Positions 9,430 to 18,077 of a stretch of DNA of 64,000 bases are shown here, in pieces. Both the position numbers and the translations under genes were made by a program. Numbering within the stretch: position 1 is the first letter of the stretch; each line of letters starts with the position of its first letter. Source of the DNA: an uncultured Erythrobacter sp. (GTDB lineage Bacteria; Pseudomonadota; Alphaproteobacteria; Sphingomonadales; Sphingomonadaceae); assembly GCA_947500645.1 (NCBI GenBank), contig CANMSD010000004.1:242420-306419 (forward strand), read 5' to 3'. The notes below the pieces were generated by a model that worked only from the letters and a program-made list of their open reading frames with translations, made no database searches and was not told the origin of the DNA.

Positions 9430-9674
9430 GCAAAGAACCCTGTCCGTGCTGCGGATTTCTGACCATGCCAAAGCCACGGTCTTTTGAGATTTGCATGGTT
9501 TGCTGGTGGCAAGACGACGGACAAAATGATGAAAATGCAGATGAACAATGGGGCGGCGCCAACAAGAACCTTAGTCTTGCACAGGCGCGATTGAATTTCC
9601 GTGAGTTTGGCGCATCCCATGAGGAGTATGTCGGACGCGCCCGCCCGCCAAAAGAAGATGAGCATCCGAAATGA
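9426..9674 (+). CDS. Cysteine-rich CPCC-family mini-protein
   Basis: An 82-residue protein with CPCCG near the N terminus and CMVCWWQDDGQND after it, the pattern of the CPCC (PF14206-like) cysteine-rich family. Four cysteines in C-x2-C and C-x2-C arrangement suggest a small zinc ribbon. The role of the family is unknown. Both ends are coupled by ATGA overlaps, to crtI upstream (9426-9429) and to the LOG gene downstream (9671-9674). It is therefore certainly translated from the carotenoid messenger. The frame is also open upstream inside crtI, but the first cysteine motif and the overlap fix this start. A link to pigment synthesis is only contextual. Confidence 0.8.
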   Translation: MSKEPCPCCGFLTMPKPRSFEICMVCWWQDDGQNDENADEQWGGANKNLSLAQARLNFREFGASHEEYVGRARPPKEDEHPK

Positions 9675-10252
9675 AACGTCTCGCTGTCTATTGCGGCTCG
9701 GCTACGCCCGAAGATCCACGCTATATCGAACTCGCTCGCGAAGTCGGACAAAGCCTTGCGGCGCGCGGCATTGGCGTCGTCTATGGCGGCGGAAGGCTCG
9801 GCCTGATGGGGGCAGTTGCGCAGGGTGCGCTCGATGCGGGCGGCGAAGTCATTGGGGTGATCCCCGAAGCGCTCGCCAACAGCGAAGTCGCCAATAATGA
9901 TTGCAGCGAGCTTTACACCGTACTCGGCATGCATGAGCGCAAACAGCGCTTCACCGACCTGTCCGACGGCTTCATCACCATTCCTGGCGGCGTGGGCACA
10001 ATGGATGAGTTGTGGGAAGCAATCAGCTGGGCCCAGCTTGGCTATCATTCCGATCCGGTCGGCCTGCTCAACGCGTTTGGCTTCTACGACGACCTGATCA
10101 AATTCAACGCCAAGATGGCGGAGGTCGGCTTTGTCCGCAAAGCCCATCAGAACATCATGATCGCCTGTGACACGTTACCCGACCTGCTTGAAAAGATGGC
10201 CGCTTACGTGCCGCACACGCCGATCTTCCGGATGAAGGCCGAGGACTTGTAG
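9671..10252 (+). CDS. LOG-family nucleoside monophosphate phosphoribohydrolase
   Basis: A 193-residue Rossmann protein of the LOG/TIGR00730 family. It has YGGGRLGLMG near residue 38 and the diagnostic PGGVGTMDELWE motif near residue 97, which holds the catalytic Arg/Glu environment and the nucleotide-binding glycines. Enzymes of the family release free bases (including cytokinins) from nucleoside 5-prime monophosphates; in most bacteria the physiological substrate is unclear. Its ATG overlaps the CPCC stop. It is followed by a 163-base gap that contains a strong palindrome, then crtB. Placement in the carotenoid run may be incidental. Confidence 0.88.
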   Translation: MKRLAVYCGSATPEDPRYIELAREVGQSLAARGIGVVYGGGRLGLMGAVAQGALDAGGEVIGVIPEALANSEVANNDCSELYTVLGMHERKQRFTDLSDGFITIPGGVGTMDELWEAISWAQLGYHSDPVGLLNAFGFYDDLIKFNAKMAEVGFVRKAHQNIMIACDTLPDLLEKMAAYVPHTPIFRMKAEDL

Positions 10253-10277
10253 GTGTGTCTTTCGTCGAATGCCGTAG

Positions 10278-10356
10278 CCATCCACTCCCTCCGCCCTTCC
10301 ACCCGGATTTTCACGCCGGGCCAAGATCCGGGTGGAAGGGCGGAGGGAATGGGTGG
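10278..10356. repeat. 79-bp palindromic repeat element, copy 1
   Basis: Two 31-base arms (10278-10308 and 10326-10356) pair at 29 of 31 positions around a 17-base centre. The arm core is CCCTCCGCCCTTCCACCCGG. A second element with the same arm length, same loop length and near-identical arms lies at 26712-26790, in the opposite orientation judged by the loop. It sits between the LOG gene and crtB, where the transcript would fold into a very stable hairpin. It has no T-run, so it is more likely a dispersed repeat or messenger-stabilising structure than a simple terminator. Confidence 0.8.
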
Positions 10357-10415
10357 TCTAGGCCAAGCTCAGGCGGACGCCTGAGCGCACCGAGCAAAGA
10401 CTCTACGAGTGCGTC

Positions 10416-11381
10416 ATGGTCATAGATGCCGCGAACCGCGCGCGTCTGGTCGAACAGGCGAGACTTGCGATCAAAATTGGCTCGCAAAGCTTTTCCGCTG
10501 CTTCCAAGCTGTTCGACGAAACGACCCGCGAGCGCGCCTGGCTGCTCTATGCCTGGTGCCGCCGCGCCGATGACATCGCCGACAACCAGGACATGGGCGG
10601 CCCGCTGGGTGACCAATCCAGCGCCGAGGAACGGCTCGACCTGATCCGCCAGCTCACGAGCAAAGCGCTGAACGGCGAACCGACCGGCGACCCAGCTTTC
10701 GACGCGCTCGGCGTGGTTGCGCAGGAATGCGGTCTAACCGAGCAGATGGCCGAAGACGTTATCGCCGGGTTCGCACTCGACGCAAAGGATTGGCGACCGC
10801 GCACAGAGTCGGACATGCTGCGATATTGCTATCACGTGGCTGGTGCCGTCGGCGTAATGATGGCGGTGGTGATGGGCGTCTCACCGGATGACGAGGAAAC
10901 GCTTGACCGAGCTTGCGACCTCGGCCTCGCCTTCCAGCTGAGCAACATCGCGCGCGACATCATTGAGGATGACGCAGCGGGGCGTTGCTACCTGCCGGAA
11001 ATGTGGCTGGTTGAAGAGGATATCGAGCCCGGCCAGCATACCAAACCGCATCACCGGCAGGAGCTTGCCGATATGGCGGCCCGGCTGGTGGCACTGGTCG
11101 AAAAGCACGAAGCCGCCGCCCGCGTCGGCGCGGCAAAGCTGCCCTTTCGCAGCCGTTGGGCGGTCCTCTCCGCAGCACGTATCTACGGCGCGATCGGGCG
11201 GAAAGTTCGCGCACGCGGGACCGAGGCATGGAACACCCGTGTCTATGTCTCGCGCTGGGAAAAGGCTTGGCATGGCGCCCGCGCCTTCCTTTCGGCGGCG
11301 ATCAACCGCGAAAAGCATCCCGATGCTCCGATCACCTGGGGAATTAGGGATTTCAAGATCGAGGATGTTCGCGCCGCTTGA
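10416..11381 (+). CDS. crtB: Phytoene synthase CrtB
   Basis: A 321-residue squalene/phytoene synthase family enzyme that condenses two geranylgeranyl diphosphates head to head to phytoene, the first committed step of carotenoid synthesis. Both aspartate-rich metal motifs are present: RRADDIAD (about residues 49-56) and NIARDIIEDDAAGRCYLP (about 174-191). It is separated from the rest of the cluster by 163 bases with a large palindrome, so it may be expressed at a different level. With crtI and crtY it gives the full path from geranylgeranyl diphosphate to beta-carotene. Confidence 0.93.
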   Translation: MVIDAANRARLVEQARLAIKIGSQSFSAASKLFDETTRERAWLLYAWCRRADDIADNQDMGGPLGDQSSAEERLDLIRQLTSKALNGEPTGDPAFDALGVVAQECGLTEQMAEDVIAGFALDAKDWRPRTESDMLRYCYHVAGAVGVMMAVVMGVSPDDEETLDRACDLGLAFQLSNIARDIIEDDAAGRCYLPEMWLVEEDIEPGQHTKPHHRQELADMAARLVALVEKHEAAARVGAAKLPFRSRWAVLSAARIYGAIGRKVRARGTEAWNTRVYVSRWEKAWHGARAFLSAAINREKHPDAPITWGIRDFKIEDVRAA

Positions 11382-11412
11382 AGCTGCGCCTGTGCTGGCG
11401 TAGCGGAGTGAC

Positions 11413-11943
11413 ATGAGAGGATTCCTGAAACTCGCGGCTGCCTGCGTGGCTCTTGCTGCATCGCCCGCACTGGCTGACCAGAACGAGTCAGCAGGTGAGA
11501 ACCCGCCCGTGATCCACCTGACGCAAACCGGTGAGATAACATCGGCCGTTTGGCGCTTTTTCAAGGCCTTGCGCAGCGAAGACAAGACTGCGCTTGCCGG
11601 CCAGATGGAGGCCAATGGTATGATGACGATTCATGACCGGATGGACCCCACAGCACCAAAGATCGTTTTCGTCCCAGTCTCCCAGCACCTCGAAAACTGG
11701 CTCAAGTCCCCGCAGGGGCTGGACGAACGGATGTATGAGCAAACCATACTCATTGATGGCGACATGGCGCAGGTTTGGGGTCCTTATCGGTTTACGTCTG
11801 CCGGGACGACCACCCATTGCGGGATCAATTCGCTGAGCCTTATTAGGCGCGAAGGTGGATGGAAGATCGCCAATACGAGCTTCACGATGGAGCCACCGAG
11901 CGAATGCGAAAGGCTCGGCGCGCCTCCCGAGCGCATCAAATGA
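11413..11943 (+). CDS. Secreted NTF2-like (SnoaL/DUF4440-type) protein
   Basis: A 176-residue protein with a signal peptide (about residues 1-22, AASPALADQ). The mature part has the cone-shaped NTF2 fold signature: a first helix with TSAVWRFFKALRSEDKTALAGQM, then paired strands AQVWGPYRF and INSLSLIRREGGWKIANTSF. Such proteins bind or isomerise small molecules or act as non-enzymatic binding proteins. No catalytic residues can be assigned. It is 31 bases after crtB and its stop overlaps the ATG of the carboxylase alpha subunit (11940-11943). Confidence 0.7.
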   Translation: MRGFLKLAAACVALAASPALADQNESAGENPPVIHLTQTGEITSAVWRFFKALRSEDKTALAGQMEANGMMTIHDRMDPTAPKIVFVPVSQHLENWLKSPQGLDERMYEQTILIDGDMAQVWGPYRFTSAGTTTHCGINSLSLIRREGGWKIANTSFTMEPPSECERLGAPPERIK

Positions 11944-13880
11944 TCACCAAACTCCTCATCGCCAACAGAGGCGAAATCGCCTGCCGCATCATCCGCACTG
12001 CGCGGGCCATGGGGGTCGCCACAGTGGCGGTCTATTCCGATGCCGATGCCAAGGCTTTGCATGTGCGCAGCGCCGATGAGGCGGTGCATATCGGCCCCTC
12101 TCCCGCCGCCGAAAGCTATCTTGTCGGCGAAAAGATTATCGCTGCGGCGAAAGAGACCGGCGCGGAAGCGATCCACCCGGGCTACGGATTTCTTTCGGAG
12201 AATGCCGATTTTGCGCAAGCTGTGCTCGACGCGGGCCTGATCTGGGTAGGGCCAAAGCCCGAAAGCATCCGCGCGATGGGCCTGAAAGATGCGGCCAAAC
12301 AGCTGATGATGGACGCAGGTGTGCCGGTCACGCCCGGCTATCTGGGTGAGGATCAGTCGGTCGAGCGGCTGACGAAGGAAGCCGACGCCATCGGCTATCC
12401 CGTGCTGATCAAGGCTGTGGCAGGCGGCGGCGGCAAGGGGATGCGCAAGGTCGAGCGGGCGAAGGACTTCGAAGCTGATCTGGAAAGCTGCCGGCGCGAG
12501 GCCAAGGCGAGCTTTGGCAATGATGAGGTTCTGCTGGAGAAGTGGATCACCTCCCCGCGCCATATCGAGGTGCAGGTTTTCGGCGACAGCCACGGCAATG
12601 TCGTCCACCTGTTCGAACGCGACTGCTCGCTGCAACGCCGACACCAGAAGGTGATCGAAGAAGCCCCCGCCCCCGGCATGGATGAGGCAACGCGCGAAGA
12701 AATCTGCGCCGCCGCCGTACGCGCTGCGAAAGCGGTCGATTACGAGGGCGCAGGCACAATTGAGTTTATCGCCGATGCCAGCGAAGGCCTGCGCGCGGAC
12801 CGCATCTTCTTCATGGAAATGAACACGCGGCTTCAGGTCGAGCACCCGGTTACGGAAGAGATCACCGGTGTAGATCTGGTCGAATGGCAACTGCGCGTGG
12901 CGAGCGGAGAGCCGATCCCGCTGAAGCAGGATGAGCTGAGCATCAACGGCCACGCCATCGAAGCGCGGCTCTATGCAGAAGACCCGGCGAAGGGGTTTTT
13001 GCCGAGCACGGGGCGGTTAGACTATCTTTGTCTCCCCCTTCCAACTCGCACATTTACTACGCGCGTCGAAACTGGCGTCGAAGAGGGCGATGCAGTTTCG
13101 TCATTCTATGACCCCATGATTGCGAAACTGATCGTCCATGCAAAGGATCGCGAATTCGCCATCGAAGCGATGAAAACGTTGACCGGCGGCACCCGTTGCT
13201 GGCCGGTGAAATCGAATACTGGTTTCCTCCATCTCCTTTTGCATGCCAAGGAATTTGAGGACGCGACAATGGATACCGGCCTAGTCGGGAGTCGGATCGA
13301 TGATCTGTTACCCGCAGAAGAGGCTTCAGAAAAGGCGCTGCAGTCCATCGGACATATGATTGTCGATCAAGCGTTGGGTGGAAATGCAGGGGATATCCGC
13401 GAAACATATCTTGAAGCCGAAACTGGTCCTTGGTCGAATATGGGTTTCCGGCTCAATCGCGAGATCTCGCAGACAATCATGCGACTGACGGATGGCGCAA
13501 ACGACTACCAAGTCGAGTTCACCGATCAGTCGATCGACGATAGCCTTTGGGTGGAGGCTACGCCGAATGGCTACGCCATTGTCGAAGGTGGCGTCACGAG
13601 GATGTTCAATGCAACGCGATTTGAAGGCACCGGCCACGCCTCCGCCGCCGATGGCGCGATTATCGCCCCGATGCCGGGCAAGGTCATCGCGGTCGATGTG
13701 AGCGAGGGACAGGAAGTCAAAGCAGGCGACCGCCTCATGGTGCTCGAGGCGATGAAGATGGAACACGCGCTCACCGCGCCCTTCGACGGAACCGTGACCG
13801 AACTCAGCGCCGCCAAGGATGCGCAAGTGCAAGTTGAAGCGGTGCTGTGCGTCGTGGAGCCTGGTGAAACCGATGAATAA
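11940..13880 (+). CDS. Acyl-CoA carboxylase alpha subunit (biotin carboxylase plus biotin carrier)
   Basis: A 646-residue protein. Residues 1-445 are biotin carboxylase: IANRGEIACRI at the N terminus, an ATP-grasp glycine loop AGGGGKGMRKVE, and EMNTRLQVEHPVTE. The BT connecting domain follows, and the C-terminal carrier has EAMKMEH with the biotinyl lysine at residue 606. The start is the ATG overlapping the NTF2-like stop; the frame stays open 27 codons further upstream. The neighbouring beta subunit completes a propionyl-, methylcrotonyl- or geranyl-CoA-type carboxylase; the acyl substrate cannot be read from sequence. Oddity: bases about 13010-13620 (end of the carboxylase and BT domain) are visibly less GC-rich than the flanking parts of the same gene. 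Confidence 0.9.
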   Translation: MITKLLIANRGEIACRIIRTARAMGVATVAVYSDADAKALHVRSADEAVHIGPSPAAESYLVGEKIIAAAKETGAEAIHPGYGFLSENADFAQAVLDAGLIWVGPKPESIRAMGLKDAAKQLMMDAGVPVTPGYLGEDQSVERLTKEADAIGYPVLIKAVAGGGGKGMRKVERAKDFEADLESCRREAKASFGNDEVLLEKWITSPRHIEVQVFGDSHGNVVHLFERDCSLQRRHQKVIEEAPAPGMDEATREEICAAAVRAAKAVDYEGAGTIEFIADASEGLRADRIFFMEMNTRLQVEHPVTEEITGVDLVEWQLRVASGEPIPLKQDELSINGHAIEARLYAEDPAKGFLPSTGRLDYLCLPLPTRTFTTRVETGVEEGDAVSSFYDPMIAKLIVHAKDREFAIEAMKTLTGGTRCWPVKSNTGFLHLLLHAKEFEDATMDTGLVGSRIDDLLPAEEASEKALQSIGHMIVDQALGGNAGDIRETYLEAETGPWSNMGFRLNREISQTIMRLTDGANDYQVEFTDQSIDDSLWVEATPNGYAIVEGGVTRMFNATRFEGTGHASAADGAIIAPMPGKVIAVDVSEGQEVKAGDRLMVLEAMKMEHALTAPFDGTVTELSAAKDAQVQVEAVLCVVEPGETDE

Positions 13881-13882
13881 TC

Positions 13883-13964
13883 TATCTCCGTTCGTGCTGC
13901 GCTTGTCGAAGCACGTGATGCTTGGTGCACGCCCTTCGACAGGCTCGGGGCGAACGGAGAGATA
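13883..13964. repeat. Imperfect palindromic repeat between carboxylase subunit genes
   Basis: The left arm (13883-13911) reads TATCTCCGTTCG...CTTGTCGAAG, and the right arm (13934-13964) is its imperfect complement, CTTCGACAGGCTC...CGAACGGAGAGATA. The centre is 22 bases. Palindromes with the core TTCGACA and CGAACGG are, from memory, a frequent dispersed repeat of sphingomonads. The right arm ends in GGAGAG, which is also the best ribosome-binding site for the downstream gene. Confidence 0.7.
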
Positions 13965-13967
13965 ACG

Positions 13968-15518
13968 GTGAGCTGGGCAAACGAGCTTGAAGAGCTAAGA
14001 AAAAGAGAAGCGCTAGCCGAACAGATGGGCGGCGAGGGCAAGGTCGCGCGCCAGCATGGTCGGGGCAAGATGGATGCCCGCGCGCGGCTCGCGGCGCTCA
14101 CCGATGAAGGTTCATTTCGCGAAATCGGCAAGATCGCCGGCAAGGGGCATTACGACGAAAATGGCGATCTTGCGGGCGTCACCCCTGCCCCATTCTTGTT
14201 CGGCAAAGCGACTGTCAATGGTCGTCCCATCGTCGCCACCGCCGACGATTTCACTATTCGCGGCGGCGCGGCAGACGCGGGCATTTCTCGCAAGATGGTG
14301 CAGGCGGAAAAGATGGCGCACGAGCTGAAGCTGCCCATCATTCGCATGATCGACGGGACGGGTGGCGGCGGATCAGTCAAGACACTCGAACAGATCGGCG
14401 CGACCTATATCCCCGCCGTGCCGGGCTGGAGCGATGTGGTCGAAAACCTCGACACAGTGCCGGTCGTTGCGCTCGCTCTAGGGCCCACAGCGGGCCTTGG
14501 CGCGGCGCGCACAGTCGCCAGCCACTATTCGATCATGGTGCGCGGTCTGTCGCAGCTATTCGCCGCCGGACCTGCCGTGGTCGATGGCCTGGGCGAGAGC
14601 TACAAAGGCTCGGACGATCACGCGACGGCGAAGGAAGAGCTGGGCGGCGTCGATATTCATACCCGCAATGGCGTGGTCGACGATGAAGTCGCGAGCGAAG
14701 CCGAAGCGTTCGCCCGCGCGCGGCATTTCCTGAACTTTATGCCCGAACATGTTGGCCAGTTAGCACGCCGCGCCGATCCCATCGATCCGGTGTATCGCCG
14801 CGAGGAAGCGCTGCTCAACCTCGTGCCCCGCGACGATAAGCAAGTCTATTCGATGCGCCGCTGCATGGAGATGGTGCTCGACCAAGGCACCGTGTTTGAA
14901 ATCGGCAGGAATTGGGGCCGCGCCGCGATCACCGCGCTTGCCCGGCTCGATGGCTATCCGGTCGCGGTGGTGGCGAGCGATCCGAGCTATCTCGGCGGAT
15001 CATGGGAGGCCAAGACATCCGAGAAGGTCGAGCGCTTCGTCAAACTCGCCGATCAATTCCGTCTGCCGATTGTGCATCTGGTCGACAATCCTGGCTTTAT
15101 GATCGGGCGTGAGGCGGAAATGGCGGGCACGATCCGCTACGGCGTGCAGGCGATGAACGCGATCTACAAGGCAACCGTCCCGCTTGCGAGCATCGTGCTG
15201 CGCCGCGCCTATGGTATTGCGGGCAGCGCGATGAGCAATGCCGACCGGTTCCAGTATCGCTATTGCTGGCCCTCGGGCGATTGGGGCAGCCTTCCCATCG
15301 CGGGCGGGCTGGAAGTCGCCTACAAATCGGAGCTGGAGGCGGCAGATGATCCCGCTGCCCTGCTGAAAGAGATCAAGGCGCGGCTCGATAAGGTTACGTC
15401 ACCATTCCGCAGCGCTGAGCGCTTCAATGTCGAGGACATCATTGATCCTCGCGACACGCGGCCCTTGCTGTGCGAATTTGCCCAGCTGGCCTGGCGGAAG
15501 TTGGAAGCAGAGCGTTAG
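13968..15518 (+). CDS. Acyl-CoA carboxylase beta subunit (carboxyltransferase)
   Basis: A 516-residue carboxyltransferase with N- and C-terminal crotonase-like halves. It opens like PCCB/MCCB proteins (RQHGRGKMDARARLAALTDEGSF) and contains GGGGSVKTLEQIG, an oxyanion glycine run in ALGPTAGLGAARTVA, and the C-terminal DNPGFMIGREAE and RRAYGIAGSAMSN. It moves the carboxyl group from carboxybiotin to an acyl-CoA. The start is GTG at 13968, seven bases after GGAGAG, and that site belongs to the right arm of the palindromic repeat. It forms the holoenzyme with the alpha subunit 88 bases upstream. Confidence 0.88.
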   Translation: MSWANELEELRKREALAEQMGGEGKVARQHGRGKMDARARLAALTDEGSFREIGKIAGKGHYDENGDLAGVTPAPFLFGKATVNGRPIVATADDFTIRGGAADAGISRKMVQAEKMAHELKLPIIRMIDGTGGGGSVKTLEQIGATYIPAVPGWSDVVENLDTVPVVALALGPTAGLGAARTVASHYSIMVRGLSQLFAAGPAVVDGLGESYKGSDDHATAKEELGGVDIHTRNGVVDDEVASEAEAFARARHFLNFMPEHVGQLARRADPIDPVYRREEALLNLVPRDDKQVYSMRRCMEMVLDQGTVFEIGRNWGRAAITALARLDGYPVAVVASDPSYLGGSWEAKTSEKVERFVKLADQFRLPIVHLVDNPGFMIGREAEMAGTIRYGVQAMNAIYKATVPLASIVLRRAYGIAGSAMSNADRFQYRYCWPSGDWGSLPIAGGLEVAYKSELEAADDPAALLKEIKARLDKVTSPFRSAERFNVEDIIDPRDTRPLLCEFAQLAWRKLEAER

Positions 15519-15562
15519 TTCGGCCCGCAGGGCTGCAAGGGCGACCGCCCGCCCGTAGCGAC

Positions 15563-15578
15563 GCGACCTTCAGGTCGC
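15563..15578. terminator. Small perfect hairpin between convergent genes
   Basis: GCGACC and GGTCGC form a perfect six-base stem with a TTCA loop. It lies between the carboxyltransferase stop and the oppositely oriented MFS stop, a natural place for a two-way terminator. There is no T-run, so the assignment is weak. Confidence 0.35.
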
Positions 15579-15606
15579 ATGAGCGAGGATTATGGCGCGC
15601 GAAAAG

Positions 15607-16836
15607 CTATGCAGGCGCGTTCGGCCTACGAAACAATACGCCGCGCTCGCTGAACAGTACGAAGGCAAGCGCCAATAGCGCGGAGCCAAGCATGGCGATC
15701 GAGAGCGGCACCGCCGTTCCGTCGAAAGCCTGCCCGATCGCCGCGCCGAGCAGCGCGCCCATCACCATACGCAAGGCCGCATGTGCTGAGCTGGCCGCGC
15801 CAGCGATATGATAGAACGGTTGCATCGCAATCGAACTGAAATTCGCGCCCACAAAGCCCAGCATCGCCATACCCAGGCTGATCAGCACGATGAATTCGAT
15901 CAGCGATTGCGGCTGCGCGCTTGCCGATCCGTAGAGCAGGCCCCCTACCGCGATAAAGCCGAACAAGGCCGTGTGGCTGACCCGGCGTGCGCCGAACCGT
16001 TCGACAATGCGCGAATTGGTGAAGTTCGCCACGACCATGCCGAGCACTGCTCCGCCAAAGATGATGGCGAAGTAGTTCCCCGCACCAAAGGTCTCGCCGA
16101 TCAACTGCTGTGAAGAATTGAGAAAGCCGAAAAGCGACCCGAACACCAGCGCGCTGCCGATGACATAGCCAATCGCCTCACGCATCATCAGCGCCTCACG
16201 CATATTGCGCAGGATGGTGGGAACGTTGATTTCCTGTTTGTTGGCCGGGTCGAGCGTCTCTGGCAGGCGGATCCAGGCCCACGTCCCAACCAGCAAACCC
16301 ATGACCGCCATTGCGCCAAAGATCCACCGCCACCCGGCGAACATCAGGATCACCTGACCCACGGCCGGGGCCAGGATCGGCACTAATAGAAACACCATCA
16401 TGATCAGGCTCATCAGCCGCGCCATCCGGTCGCCGCCGACTTGGTCCCTGACGATGGCGGCGGGCACAACCGAGAGGCCTGCGCAGGCGATGCCATGCAG
16501 CAATCGCAAGGCGATCAACGCGTCGTAGTCGGTGACCAAAGCGCAGGCGAGCGACAGCACCACGTAAGAAATCAGGCCAAGCGCCAGAACCGGTCTGCGG
16601 CCGAAACGATCGGCAAAGGCACCGGGGAAAAACGCACCCAGTCCCGACCCGAGAAAATAGGCCCCGATCACGAATTGCCGATCATTGCCAGGCGCGCCCA
16701 GCTCATCCGCGACATCGCCCAAGGCGGGCAGAATGGAATCAATGCCGAAGGCCTGAAGGCTCATCAGACCCGCCATCAACACGATCATCTCGCGCTCGCC
16801 CAGCGTGCGATGTGTTTGAGGCAGGGCAACTGACAT
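15607..16836 (-). CDS. Bcr/CflA-type MFS drug efflux transporter
   Basis: A 409-residue major facilitator with twelve predicted membrane helices. The loop 2-3 motif is GAFADRFGRRPVLALGL and the fifth helix carries a motif C-like glycine/proline run (ILAPAVGQVILMFAGWRWIFG), both typical of the drug:proton antiporters of the Bcr/CflA group. It exports small drugs or metabolites across the inner membrane. It is a single gene, convergent with the carboxylase and divergent from dinB with a 116-base gap. A specific substrate cannot be inferred. Confidence 0.88.
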   Translation of the reverse strand: MSVALPQTHRTLGEREMIVLMAGLMSLQAFGIDSILPALGDVADELGAPGNDRQFVIGAYFLGSGLGAFFPGAFADRFGRRPVLALGLISYVVLSLACALVTDYDALIALRLLHGIACAGLSVVPAAIVRDQVGGDRMARLMSLIMMVFLLVPILAPAVGQVILMFAGWRWIFGAMAVMGLLVGTWAWIRLPETLDPANKQEINVPTILRNMREALMMREAIGYVIGSALVFGSLFGFLNSSQQLIGETFGAGNYFAIIFGGAVLGMVVANFTNSRIVERFGARRVSHTALFGFIAVGGLLYGSASAQPQSLIEFIVLISLGMAMLGFVGANFSSIAMQPFYHIAGAASSAHAALRMVMGALLGAAIGQAFDGTAVPLSIAMLGSALLALAFVLFSERGVLFRRPNAPA

Positions 16837-16952
16837 AGTGAAGTCCTTGGGCGTTTATCGGGGTATTGGGAAGAGTGATTGTGAGCGGATGGCAATAATG
16901 GTGCAGCGCATGAAAGGTTCCGCTTTGCGCGCTCAACCTCTAAACTGTTCGC

Positions 16953-18077
16953 ATGGCGGATGATCCATCGACCCAGAGTGATGAAGAGGCGGAGGCGGTT
17001 GGCCTGCGCAAGATCATCCATGTCGATATGGATGCGTTTTTCGCCAGCGTGGAGCAGCGCGACAATCCGGAGCTGCGCGGGAAACCGGTGGCGGTAGGGG
17101 GCTCCGGTGGGCGCGGCGTGGTTGCGGCGGCCAGCTACGAAGCACGCAAATTCGGCGTGCGCAGCGCGATGCCCTCGGTCACGGCCAAGCGGCTGTGCCC
17201 CGATCTCATTTTCGTGCGGCACCGCTTCGACGCCTACAAAGAGGCGAGCCGCACGATCCGCAAGATATTCGAGCATCACACGCCGCATGTCGAACCGCTG
17301 AGCCTGGACGAAGCCTATCTCGACGTGACCGAGGACCGGCTCGGCATCGGCTCGGCGACGCGCATTGCCGAACTCATCCGGCAAGAGATCAAGGCCAAGA
17401 CGCAGCTGACCGCGAGTGCGGGCATCTCTTATAACAAGTTTCTCGCCAAGATCGCCAGCGACCAGAACAAGCCCGACGGCATGTGCGTAATCCGGCCGGG
17501 GCAAGGCGCGGATTTCGTCGCCGGCCTGCCGATCCGCCGCTTTCATGGCGTGGGACCGAAGGCGGAGGAGAAGATGAAACGTCTCGGCATTGCCAATGGC
17601 GCGGATTTGGCCGCGAAGGATATCGAGTTCCTGCGAGAGAATTTCGGCAGCTTTGCGGACTACCTCTATCGCGCGGCTCGCGGGATCGACCTACGTCCAG
17701 TGCGCGCTCACCGGGAACGCAAATCTGTCGGCGGAGAGCGCACTTTCAGCGAGGACATATCGAGTGGTGCGGCCCTGCGCGAAACGCTGGCCAATATCAC
17801 CGACATTGTGTGGGAGCGGATCGAGAACTCAAAAGCGCGGGGGCGCACCGTCACGCTCAAGATGAAATACACCGATTTTCAGAATATGACGCGGTCGAAA
17901 TCAGTGCCGCATTGGGTCGAGAGCAAGGCCGAGTTCGCGGCGCTTGGGCGCGAATTGCTGGAAGAGGCCTTGCCGCTGCCAATGCCGATCCGGCTGATGG
18001 GTCTGACCCTGTCGAACCTCGACCGCGGCGAGGAAAAGGCGCCGGCAAAAGACACCGCGCAGTTGTCGCTACTTTAG
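16953..18077 (+). CDS. dinB: DNA polymerase IV (Y family)
   Basis: A 374-residue translesion polymerase. Catalytic acidic residues are visible in HVDMDAFFASVEQ (about residue 27) and SLDEAYLDVTE (about residue 118). The thumb helix-hairpin-helix (VGPKAEEKMKRLG) and little-finger domain follow. The C terminus ends APAKDTAQLSLL, with QLSLL matching the QLxLx beta-clamp binding motif. It copies across damaged bases and is usually induced by DNA damage; I saw no clear LexA box in the 116-base upstream gap. Its stop overlaps the stop of the convergent NUDIX gene. Confidence 0.95.
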   Translation: MADDPSTQSDEEAEAVGLRKIIHVDMDAFFASVEQRDNPELRGKPVAVGGSGGRGVVAAASYEARKFGVRSAMPSVTAKRLCPDLIFVRHRFDAYKEASRTIRKIFEHHTPHVEPLSLDEAYLDVTEDRLGIGSATRIAELIRQEIKAKTQLTASAGISYNKFLAKIASDQNKPDGMCVIRPGQGADFVAGLPIRRFHGVGPKAEEKMKRLGIANGADLAAKDIEFLRENFGSFADYLYRAARGIDLRPVRAHRERKSVGGERTFSEDISSGAALRETLANITDIVWERIENSKARGRTVTLKMKYTDFQNMTRSKSVPHWVESKAEFAALGRELLEEALPLPMPIRLMGLTLSNLDRGEEKAPAKDTAQLSLL

